DNA of 64,000 nt from Limnobacter thiooxidans. GTDB lineage: Bacteria; Pseudomonadota; Gammaproteobacteria; Burkholderiales; Burkholderiaceae_B. The stretch is taken from the NCBI RefSeq assembly GCF_036323495.1, contig NZ_AP028947.1:1302001-1366000 (forward strand), given 5' to 3'. Made by a program: the position numbers and the translations under genes. Numbering within the stretch: position 1 is the stretch's first letter; each line of letters opens with the position of its first letter. Positions 17,668-26,800 of the stretch are shown in pieces. Under the pieces are notes generated by a model. The model saw nothing but the letters and a program-made list of their open reading frames with translations, was not told the DNA's origin and made no database searches.

Positions 17668-19926
17668 TTGTTTAAGAAGTCCTGGAGACCACTGGCCGGC
17701 AAGGCGTTTCGTATCGGTGTGGGCTTTTCTTTCACGGCGATTGCTTTGCTCCATGTGCTCGGTTTTGCGCCCACGGACGTGGTGAAGCGACTGGACTACC
17801 TTATCTACGATGTCCGGCTAAGGGCACAAGCGCAGAAGCCTGAGCTGGATTCACGCATCGTGATTGTTGACATCGATGAGAAAAGCCTGAGCGAAGTAGG
17901 GCGCTGGCCTTGGTCCCGCGATGTGGTGGCCAACCTGATTGTTGAATTGACGGACAAACTGGGCGCTGCTGTCGTGAGTTTCGACATTGTATTTGCAGAG
18001 CCCCAACAAAGTGACGCACTTCAGGCCATGGATGCCCTGGCAAGCAAATCTCCCGGATTGGTCAATGAATTGAAAGGCATGCGGGCTGGTATTGAGTCCC
18101 AGTTTGACCGCGATGCGCAGCTTGCCAAGGTGCTGGTGGATCGACCCGTAGTCTTGGGGTATTACCTGAACCAGGACTCGAACGCGCTGTCCGGGGCCTT
18201 GCCTCCAGCCCTGTTCAAGAAAAGCCAGTTGGGTACATTGTCGCTGGACAGCACATCCTGGCAGGGCTACGGTGCCAATATTCCGATACTGCAGCGAAAT
18301 GCAGAAGGGGGGTACTTCAATCCAATTGTGGATGAAGACGGTACCGTGCGTTCCGTTCCCTTATTGGCCCAGTTCAACGATGCGTATTATCAAAGCTTTG
18401 CCTTGGCCACGCTTCGACGTGCATTGGGCAACCCCCAGGTTATTCCAGTATTCCCGGAAGGGGTTGATGACGATTATGGTGCCGTTGAACTGATCGCCTT
18501 GCGCTCCCCAGACGTTGAATTGGACATCCCTGTCGAAAGGGGTTTGTTGACCCGGGTACATTTTCGGGCCAAGGGTGGTCCAAATGCAGGTGGATACCGT
18601 TATGTGTCAGCAGCCGATGTGTTGGCAGGTGCATTGAAGCCGGAAGACATTGAAGGGCGAATCGTGCTGGTGGGTACAACTGCTCCCGGTTTGCTGGATT
18701 TGAGAAGTACGCCGGTAAACCCGGCCTATCCTGGTGTCGAGGTGCATGCCAATGTCATCAGTGGTATGTTGGACAGTGCCTACAAGCTTCGCCCCGAGTT
18801 TTCTCAAGGCCTGCTTTTCGTCACGGTGTTGCTGGTGGGAACAGTGCTCAGTGTGACCATGCCAATCCTGAGTGCGACCTGGTCGCTTCTTGTGGCATTG
18901 ACCGTCCTCGTGCTCAGTGTCGTCATCAACTCACTGTTGTATTTTCAGGCAGGGTTGGTGCTGCCTGTGGCGGTGGTATTGCTGTTGGTGTTGGCCATCT
19001 TCATGTTTGACGTGGCCTATGGCTACTTGGCTGAATCGCGAAGCAAACGGCAAATGGTGGATTTGTTTGGCGAGTATGTTGCGCCAGAACTGGTGTTTGA
19101 AATGGCGGCAGACCCCAGCCGCTATTCCATGGAAGGTGAAAGCCGTGAACTCACCGTACTGTTCTCGGACGTGCGTGGCTTCACCACCATTTCAGAATCG
19201 CTTCAGCCCAATGAACTGCGAGAATACATCAATGAATACCTTACGGTAATGTCGGAGATTATTCGCGCCCACCGCGGAACACTGGACAAATACATTGGCG
19301 ACGCCATCATGGCATTTTGGGGTGCTCCGATTGCAGACCCTGAGCACGCCAAACTGGCCACCCAGGCTGCTATTGCGATGCAGGAAGACGCCGTACGCCT
19401 GAATGAAAAGTTTGCTGCACGGGGCTGGCCCAAACTGGCCATTGGCGTGGGTGTTAACACCGGGCAAATGCGCGTGGGCGACATGGGTTCGAAAATTCGT
19501 CGCGCATATACAGTCATGGGCGATGCGGTGAATCTGGGTTCACGCCTGGAGGGCATCACCAAAACCTACGGCGTGGGTGTCATTGTGGGGCCGCAAACCA
19601 AAGCAGCCTTTCCGGAAATGACGTTTCAAGAACTTGATGCGGTCAAGGTCAAGGGAAAAAACGAGCCTGTGTCCATATTTGCGCCTGTTGGAGAAAGCAA
19701 TCGACTGGATGCCGATACCCTCAGTGCAGTGGAGAAATGGTCTGAAATGCTTCAAGCATTTCGAGCTCAGAACTGGAAACAGGCTCGCAACCTGTTAGGT
19801 GAAATTCAAAGCAATGTGGTCCTGAACCCGACCCTTCGACATCTGTATGGACATCGAATGGATTATTTTGAAGCCAACCCGCCAGCCGAGGGTTGGGACG
19901 GCGTGACCCAGTTCGATACGAAGTAG
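17668..19926 (+). CDS. CHASE2-domain adenylate cyclase (class III), membrane-bound
   Basis: A 752-residue inner-membrane sensor enzyme. One N-terminal helix is followed by a periplasmic CHASE2 sensor (about residues 45-350), three closely spaced helices (about 375-450) and a cytoplasmic class III cyclase domain (about 490-660). The catalytic aspartates are in FSDVRGF (about 499) and YIGDAIMAF; the lysine of LDKYIGDA marks preference for ATP, and the transition-state Asn and Arg are in GDAVNLGSRLE. All key residues are present, so it should make cAMP. The TTG at 17668 follows GGAGAA. It is last in the tps/FecR run and convergent with the FAD/cNMP-binding/Fe-S gene (26-base gap). Confidence 0.92.
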   Translation: MFKKSWRPLAGKAFRIGVGFSFTAIALLHVLGFAPTDVVKRLDYLIYDVRLRAQAQKPELDSRIVIVDIDEKSLSEVGRWPWSRDVVANLIVELTDKLGAAVVSFDIVFAEPQQSDALQAMDALASKSPGLVNELKGMRAGIESQFDRDAQLAKVLVDRPVVLGYYLNQDSNALSGALPPALFKKSQLGTLSLDSTSWQGYGANIPILQRNAEGGYFNPIVDEDGTVRSVPLLAQFNDAYYQSFALATLRRALGNPQVIPVFPEGVDDDYGAVELIALRSPDVELDIPVERGLLTRVHFRAKGGPNAGGYRYVSAADVLAGALKPEDIEGRIVLVGTTAPGLLDLRSTPVNPAYPGVEVHANVISGMLDSAYKLRPEFSQGLLFVTVLLVGTVLSVTMPILSATWSLLVALTVLVLSVVINSLLYFQAGLVLPVAVVLLLVLAIFMFDVAYGYLAESRSKRQMVDLFGEYVAPELVFEMAADPSRYSMEGESRELTVLFSDVRGFTTISESLQPNELREYINEYLTVMSEIIRAHRGTLDKYIGDAIMAFWGAPIADPEHAKLATQAAIAMQEDAVRLNEKFAARGWPKLAIGVGVNTGQMRVGDMGSKIRRAYTVMGDAVNLGSRLEGITKTYGVGVIVGPQTKAAFPEMTFQELDAVKVKGKNEPVSIFAPVGESNRLDADTLSAVEKWSEMLQAFRAQNWKQARNLLGEIQSNVVLNPTLRHLYGHRMDYFEANPPAEGWDGVTQFDTK

Positions 19927-19952
19927 GTCACGCTTGGCCCCATCGAAAAGGG

Positions 19953-22424
19953 TCAGCCGGGTTCGGCTTGTTTTACCAGATACTGTTCAGGAGAAATCCG
20001 GATGGCAGCACCTGTGGGGCAGGCCCGAACGCAAGCAGGTCCGCCCGTGCTGCCTGCGCACATGTCGCACTTCACTGCCTTCTTGATGGCGTTTGGGTCG
20101 TAAGCGGCTTCCCGTTCACCCGGTGTGTCGCCCAAGCCAAACAGCAGCCAGGTCAACAAATTGCCTTTCTTTGGGGGGGCTTTCACGGCCATTTTGATTA
20201 CGCCATATGGGCAATTTCGCTCGCAGTTGCCACAGCCAATACACGAGTCTGCAATCATCACCTCGCCATTTTCGTTTCGTCGAATGGCATCGGGCGGGCA
20301 GTCCTTCATGCAATGTGGGTGTTCGCAATGCCGGCATGAAGTGGGAATATGGATGTTCTGAAATGTGGGGCCAGCGCTGCGATCCAGACGGGAAGTCCCA
20401 TTGTGAGTGTCCGCGCAGGCCGTTTCGCAGTTGTCACATTGAACGCACAGGTTTTCATCAATAATCAGCGCGTCAGTGGCTTCACCCAGGCCTTCCTGCA
20501 TCAAAAAGCGAATCAGGTCGCTGTCGCGGAAAGCCTGGTCTTCCCGGAATACATTGCTTTTCACCCGTTTGCTGGCTTGAGCCAACAAAACAGATTTCCA
20601 ATCCGGATTGGAGGCCAGAACGCGCTGAACTGGAGCGACTGGCAACACCAGTGCCTCGGTAAATACCGAGGCGGTTACAGTGGCTGAACGCGGGTTGTTG
20701 CTGAGCAAAGCCATTTCACCCACGTAATTGCCAGCCGACACATAGGACAGCACCACGTCCTTGTCCTTGATGACTTTCGAGATGGCCACCGATCCACGTC
20801 GAATCAGGTACAGGCCATCGGCGGGGTCACCATCCTTGAACAGGGCTTCACCTTTGGCATAGCGACGCACATCAATCCCATCGCTGAGAAGTTCGTCAAT
20901 GGCTGCATTGTCCAAAGGCGGGGCGAGGTAGGTTGAAATGGCACGGCGAACAAAGGTTTCATCAATGGTTTTACGCACGCTTTCCACCGAGGCAATCAGC
21001 TTCAGCATGGCTTTGCGTGGGGTTTCAACCAGCACACAGTTGTCGCCAGCGCGAATGGTGGCAGTTCTGCGCCGTCCACTGATCAAACCCATTTCACCGA
21101 AGTAGTGGCCCCGGGGCAGGTTGATCACCATCGGCTTGCCGTCTTTGCCCACCAGGTCAATGTCGACAGAGCCTTCAACGATCGAAAAGAAGGTACTGGT
21201 GTAGTCGTTTTTCCTGAAAATGATTTGCCCTTTGGCAGGCTTGAGCAAGTCCGATTCCAGCATGAATTCGCGCAGTTGCAATTTCGTGATGCCGGAGAAA
21301 ATGGGAACATTGCTCAGGATCAGGTCGAGTACTTCCGAAACACTTTGATTACCCAATGGTTTGAACTTGGCTGCCAGCAGTGGTTCATCCGCAGGCACAA
21401 CCGGTAAGCCGAGAATGGTGTCCACCACTTCATAGCCCTGGTTCATGGCCTGTTTGATCAGCGGGTAACCTCCCAAGGCACCCACAATGAACAAGCCCGG
21501 CACGTTGGACTCGTAGGTTTCAGACAAGGCGGGTACGGCACTGGGGTCGCTGTTGGGAAACTGCACGCCAAAACTTTCAACCAGCGTTCGCGGTGGTGTT
21601 GCTCCCAGCCGCGCGATGATGCGGTGCACCGGCAATGTTTGCTCACCTTCGGGGCCCTTGAACACGTAGTTCATGCAGGGCTCACAATCCTTGGTCCCGA
21701 CAATTTCCTCAATGCGAATGGTGCTGGTGTTATAAAGAATTTTCAGATCTTCGTTGTTGTCCGCAGCAAGAATCTGGCTCAGGTTGCCTTCCTTGCATCG
21801 GGCAAATTCCTCACGGCGGTTCACCAGAAACACCTTGTTTTTTCTCATCAGGCCCAAGGCGTTCTCAATGGCGGCGTCGCCCGCACCGATCACCACGATG
21901 GTTTCATTCTGAAACTCGTCAGGGTCACTCAGGGTGTATTGCACGGCGGGAAGATCATCGCCTTCAGCGCCGATTTTTCGGATATTGCCTTGCAGGCCAA
22001 TTCCCAGGATGACGGTTCTCGCGGTGGTCTTGCTGCCATCTTCACATTCAAGCTCGAACGGACCAGCGCCATCATTGAGCTTTTTGATGGTGGACACCTT
22101 CTTTTTGTACCGGATGTTGACCCGCTGATCTGCCAGCTGTTTGTCCCACGTACCCAGAATATATTCGCGTTTGCCAGCTTCAAACTGCATGCCACTGCGC
22201 AAGGGCAGGAAGCCGGGCTCGGCCATCACGTGTTTGCCTTTCTGGTATTTGTAAATGGTGTCCGAAGCGTGGCTTTCGCCTTCGAACAACACGTAGTTGC
22301 AGCCCAGCTGTTGCGCCCGTGATGCCGCGGACAAGCCTGCCGGGCCGGAGCCCACGATGGCAATATCCAGATCAGCCGGTACATCGGCAAACATCGGTTT
22401 CAATGTTTTCGTTTCCTGATTCAT
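19953..22424 (-). CDS. FAD/NAD(P)-oxidoreductase fused to two cNMP-binding domains and a four-[4Fe-4S] ferredoxin module
   Basis: An 823-residue cytoplasmic protein without signal or membrane segments. Residues 20-345 are a thioredoxin-reductase-fold flavoprotein with an FAD motif GSGPAG (25-30), an NAD(P) motif GAGDAA (180-185) and a closing GLFIVGALGG. A CXXC at 247-250 is not at the TrxR position. Two cNMP-binding domains follow (about 375-490 and 500-615), each with an intact phosphate-binding cassette (GEMGLISGRRRTA and GEMALLSNNPRSA). The end is an HycB/DmsB-like ferredoxin with 16 cysteines in four groups (660-670, 697-709, 728-738, 786-802). It could pass electrons from or to NAD(P)H, with cAMP as a switch. 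It is the last gene of the haem cluster, 4 bases after the pentahaem gene. The ATG at 22424 has GAGG about 10 bases upstream. Confidence 0.88.
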   Translation of the reverse strand: MNQETKTLKPMFADVPADLDIAIVGSGPAGLSAASRAQQLGCNYVLFEGESHASDTIYKYQKGKHVMAEPGFLPLRSGMQFEAGKREYILGTWDKQLADQRVNIRYKKKVSTIKKLNDGAGPFELECEDGSKTTARTVILGIGLQGNIRKIGAEGDDLPAVQYTLSDPDEFQNETIVVIGAGDAAIENALGLMRKNKVFLVNRREEFARCKEGNLSQILAADNNEDLKILYNTSTIRIEEIVGTKDCEPCMNYVFKGPEGEQTLPVHRIIARLGATPPRTLVESFGVQFPNSDPSAVPALSETYESNVPGLFIVGALGGYPLIKQAMNQGYEVVDTILGLPVVPADEPLLAAKFKPLGNQSVSEVLDLILSNVPIFSGITKLQLREFMLESDLLKPAKGQIIFRKNDYTSTFFSIVEGSVDIDLVGKDGKPMVINLPRGHYFGEMGLISGRRRTATIRAGDNCVLVETPRKAMLKLIASVESVRKTIDETFVRRAISTYLAPPLDNAAIDELLSDGIDVRRYAKGEALFKDGDPADGLYLIRRGSVAISKVIKDKDVVLSYVSAGNYVGEMALLSNNPRSATVTASVFTEALVLPVAPVQRVLASNPDWKSVLLAQASKRVKSNVFREDQAFRDSDLIRFLMQEGLGEATDALIIDENLCVQCDNCETACADTHNGTSRLDRSAGPTFQNIHIPTSCRHCEHPHCMKDCPPDAIRRNENGEVMIADSCIGCGNCERNCPYGVIKMAVKAPPKKGNLLTWLLFGLGDTPGEREAAYDPNAIKKAVKCDMCAGSTGGPACVRACPTGAAIRISPEQYLVKQAEPG

Positions 22425-22428
22425 TTCT

Positions 22429-23811
22429 TCAACCTCCCACTGCGGCTTTCAATGCCAGCAGTTCGGTTTGAAACGCGGCTCGGTCATAGGCTTCTTCGTT
22501 GCTGAGCAACTTGAGCAAACGGTTCATTTTTGAATTCACGGTTTGTGCAACGCGTGAATTGCCTTTGCGGGCCAGGCCATTGGCCACACTGCTGATGGAC
22601 ATGTAGGCCTGTTCAGCACCTGCGAAATCAGCGTACTGGTTGCTGGCTGCCATGGTCACTAACTCCTTGAGTAGCTTTTCAAGCACCGCCTCGTTGAAAG
22701 ACACGGCAGCCACCGTCTTGCGGGCTGAATTCAACTGCCCAATCAATGCCTTTGCGGCCGATTCCACCTCTGTCATGTTGGCAGCTGGTGATGAGCTGGC
22801 CACGTGTAGCTGATTCACCAAGCGTGCTGTTTCAGCGCCGTGTTGGGGGGCAGCTGCGCGCACAATGGCTTGCACCATGATCAGACTCGAGTTGTTGATG
22901 CGTGCCTGCCCTGGCGTGCGAGCCAGGTCTTTCGACCAGTCTTTCTTGCTCATTGGTGAATGACAGGCGTGGCAGTCGAACATCATCAGTTCCGGCATGA
23001 TGCCCTGGCGGTTGCGCTTGGGGTCTGCAATCAGTTCAAGCAGATTCGCGCTGCTGGCAAACTGACCCATGGCCCAGATTTTTCCGGCGTCGTATGCGCC
23101 TTTGCGTTGCACCCAATCCTCATCGATTTTGTAATGCGGTGGTTCCAGGGCCATGAAGGTTTCCACTTCAATGGAAATTCGCGGATGGCCCGCGCCCATG
23201 ATCTGGTGGGTGATGGGGCGGCTTGCGTCGCCCACATGGCAGCTGGTGCACAGCTTTGCTGCGGCATAAGGGTCGCTGGTGGGGTACAGGCCGTTTTCAA
23301 TGTTTTTCGCATGGCTGGCCTTGGGTTCAACGTGGGTCTTGATCCACTTCTCGGCAGGGCCGTGGCAGGCTTCGCAATTGATGCCATCGCTTTTGTCAAA
23401 GCGGGGGCCTTGTTTGCTGGCAGGCACATTGTGGCTGTGGCAATCCAGGCAAACCTTGGCCTCGTGTGCAGGTTGGCCAAGCCCCAGGTTTTTCGCAATG
23501 CGTTGGGATTGCGCATTTCTCAGTACCGCGTAGGCCTGGGTGTGTGGGTCTTCTCGCAACCAGGTGGTGTATTCGTTTTGCAAAACAGGCGTTGCACTTC
23601 GTTCTGCAATACTGCCGTGGCAGGTGCTGCTTGCGCAATTCACTGTACCCACCGATTGATGGGGCGACTGGTGCGGCATGGTTTGTGCCATGACCTCCGC
23701 TTGAAAGCCAGGTGTGCTCAATATGAGGGCAAAAAAGACAAGTGCCTTTGCAAGTGTCCTTCCATGTTGGCCTGACCAGTTTGTGCGTAACAAGAATGCA
23801 TTTGCTTTCAT
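22429..23811 (-). CDS. Pentahaem c-type cytochrome, cytochrome c554-like
   Basis: A 460-residue exported cytochrome with a signal peptide (hydrophobic 20-40, ending VMAQT). Four CXXCH motifs start at Cys 121, 146, 188 and 280, and an unusual CX4CH lies at 59-65 (CASSTCH), giving five likely haems in the first 285 residues. The spacing and the WLREDPHTQAYAVL segment resemble the cytochrome_C554 family, tetrahaem electron carriers related to hydroxylamine-oxidation partners. Distal histidines such as H90, H156 and H209 could be sixth ligands. The C-terminal 170 residues are helical without haem motifs. It is probably a periplasmic relay. Its ATG overlaps the stop of the decahaem-propeller gene (ATGA), so the two are co-translated. 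Confidence 0.85.
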   Translation of the reverse strand: MKANAFLLRTNWSGQHGRTLAKALVFFALILSTPGFQAEVMAQTMPHQSPHQSVGTVNCASSTCHGSIAERSATPVLQNEYTTWLREDPHTQAYAVLRNAQSQRIAKNLGLGQPAHEAKVCLDCHSHNVPASKQGPRFDKSDGINCEACHGPAEKWIKTHVEPKASHAKNIENGLYPTSDPYAAAKLCTSCHVGDASRPITHQIMGAGHPRISIEVETFMALEPPHYKIDEDWVQRKGAYDAGKIWAMGQFASSANLLELIADPKRNRQGIMPELMMFDCHACHSPMSKKDWSKDLARTPGQARINNSSLIMVQAIVRAAAPQHGAETARLVNQLHVASSSPAANMTEVESAAKALIGQLNSARKTVAAVSFNEAVLEKLLKELVTMAASNQYADFAGAEQAYMSISSVANGLARKGNSRVAQTVNSKMNRLLKLLSNEEAYDRAAFQTELLALKAAVGG

Positions 23812-26800
23812 GGCTTGTCCTTTTTGAAAGCCACTGAATTCACCTTGGGCTTGGGCAAGTAGTTTTCTTTTTCAACTTTGTCAGTGACTGTCCACAAACG
23901 ACCATCCGGCCGCAGGTAAAACGCCTCCATTTCCTTGCGGGTGAAGGGGCGCGAACCAATGCGCCCAAACACCGCAATTTGCCCGCCGGTTTCGTCCACG
24001 GCACGGTCTCGGTCCAAGCCTTTGGATACAGACAAAGCCGGGCTTGGCGTTTTGCGCCAGGCGATCAATTCCGGCATGGGTGCAGGTGAGAAACCATAAA
24101 ACTTCGGCTGGGTGTCAGGCGACGTCAGCTGCAACACTTTCAAGCCATTTACACCATCGGCCACGTATGCGAACAACGATGCATTGGTAGACCCTACCAC
24201 CACATCATGCGCGTCATTCAGTTGCCCGTCAGCAGTGAATTTTTGGTACACCACCGGCTTGCGGGGCTTTTCGATGTCCACAATCACCACGCCTTCCTTT
24301 TTCGCGGCCACATAGGCATAGGTGCGGGCCAGGTAAACCCGTTGCGCATCAGCCAGGGGCACCACTGCTCCGGTATGTTCCGGTTTTTCCGGGTGGGTAA
24401 TGTCGATTACTTCCAGCCCTTTCGCCGTGGTGGCAAACAGGTAGCGGAACTGCACAGCGGTGGCACGGGCATCCTTCAAGGGCAGGGTGGTGATGAGCCT
24501 CGGCTTCAAGGGGTTGTTAATGTCCACAAACACCAGCCCCTTGGGCGTGGTGATGTAAGCGTAGTGCCCACCCAAGGTGATGTGGCTGGCCCCGTTCAAC
24601 ACGCCGTTTTCATTCCAGGTCACTGCGCGTTCGAAGAAGTTGTTGCGGGGTTCACCATCGGCCAGTGTGTTCACATTCACTGCGATCAAACCCTCTTCGC
24701 TGTCGGTGATGAAGGCGTAGTTGTAGATCGGGTGGAAGGGCTGTTCCATGTTGGTGATGCGCATCAAGTCGCCCTGGTTGCGATCGGGGTTGATGTTCTG
24801 GTTGGTGGGCAGTGCCATGCAGGTGGCGTTTTTGGTGGGCACATGGGTGTCATGCCCCAGCGGGCTGAAGGGAGCCGTGATGACACGCTGGCCAAAGCCC
24901 TTGTTGGCCACACTGGCTGCGTCGTATGCGCGGAAGCCGCCTTTGCCCTCGGCCACAAACACATATTCACCACGCAGCTGGATGCAGCTTGCCACGCCCT
25001 TGGTGCTGTGGTCCATCAGGGCAGGTACCGCCGTGTCGGCCAGTTCGCGCTTGCGGTTCAGATGATTTTGGTAATAGTCGGGGTAGGCGTATTTGTGCAG
25101 GTAGCTGCCAATCACTGCCTGTGGTTCATCCCATTCGGTGACGGTGACCGCAGCAATATGTTCACTGCCGCCCAGCCAGGCATTGAAGCCCACGAAGTTC
25201 ACGAAGTTGGTGCCCTGCAACAGCAGCTGCGCCATGATGGCGTTGTTGTCATCGTCCCGGGACAAATGGCAGTCGGTGCAGGTTTTTGTTTCTTCCTTGC
25301 GTTCGGTGTGCGGGTAGTGCGGGGCGAAGGCTTGGGAAGAAAATCCACTTGCAGCAATCGGTGGCTGCTGAATGTAAATGCGTTCCCGGTTGGCATTCAT
25401 CGACGAAAGCACCAGGGCCGAGCTTGAACGAATCGGCGCAATCCGGTTGCCCTTGACGGGGCCATGCACGCCGAGTTGGAACATGTCGTCGCGCGCAACC
25501 TGAGGGTTGTAGGTGGCGTAATTGCGGGTTTCACCGCCCTCGTAATGCAGGCGTTCTGTTTTCCAGTTGGCCTGAATGGGCAAGTGGCAACCCGCACAGC
25601 TGGTGGTCCAGCTGAGGTGGCAGGTGAAGCAGGTCATCTTGTCGTTGTCATGGGCCAGTTCTTTCACGCCCGGGCCCCATTTGCCATCTTGTCCTTCAGC
25701 GCCTGCTCCCATCAATTTTGCACGAGCAGACTTGGCGTTGTAATCGGGGTGGGCCGGGTTCATGTTGTCTTTCACCAGGCTCATTTCCCATTCTTTTTCA
25801 GGGTCCAGTGCGGCACGTTGATACAGCTTTCCATCGCGCCATTCGAACCGCTTGCGGCCATCCTGGGTGCGCAGTTGCGTCAGGTCTGTGCCACCTGGTG
25901 GCGAGGCAGGTCCGCTGGTGCGCAGGGTGGGGTACTTGGTGGCGGTGCCATGGCAGTCTGCGCAATCTACTTCCACTGCGGCTGCCACCTCGCCATAGAT
26001 GTGACCGTTGCCGTGCATGTCTTGTGCAAAATGGCAATCCACACAGTGCATGCCCACATCCAGGTGAATTGAGCTTAAATGTACGGCCTTGTCGAACTTC
26101 TTGGGGTCGTCGTCAGAAACTGTGTTGCCCTGCGCATCCAGCAGTGCGCCTTTGCGATTGCGCTTGAACACCGCACGGAAATTCCAGCCGTGGCCGTGGT
26201 AATCGGCAAACTGGGTGTCTTTCAATTTGCTGTTCAGCGTGGATACATTTTTGAGAAATTCCGGGTCGCTCCATTTGCCGCGCACTGCAGCTTCTTCAGG
26301 GTTGCGGTCCAGGATTTCACGCATTTCAGAATCGCTAGGGTAGCGCTGTTTTTCCGGCCACATTTGGGGCGCATCGCTTTCGTAATCCCACATGATGTAG
26401 CCGTAATAGCTGTTCACAAACACGTTGGGCTGGTGCATGTGGCAGGTCATGCACTGCGAACTCGGAATGGCCCGGGTGAATTCATGTTTCACCGGGTGGC
26501 CGCTTTCATTTTTTGCAATGGTCGGGTCGATGGTTTGCGTGGTGCCATCGTGCCCGAACTTGGCATAGGGGCCAGCGTGTTTCGGGTCGCGGTCGTTGGT
26601 GTACACAGTGTGGCAACCGGTGCAACCTGAAGACCGATAATCGCCCGGCTGTTCACTGGTGCCCAGGAACCACAGGTGCGGGTCGTTCAAACGGGTTTTG
26701 GCCACGTTGATCAGGGGCACTGCAATGCGCTGTCCCGTGCCCGGTCCGCGGTTGGATTGTTTGATGTCGGGACGGCCCGGTTCATCCAGACGCTGAATTT

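Noticed and set aside
19953..22424. Naming the flavoprotein a thioredoxin reductase
   Set aside because: The CXXC motif is at 247-250, not at the TrxR active-site position before the NAD(P) motif, and the remaining domains make the simple name misleading.
24207..25427. Plus-strand open frame of 406 codons inside the decahaem-propeller gene
   Set aside because: It is antisense to a gene with ten clear haem motifs and has the composition of a shadow frame, with no known domain.
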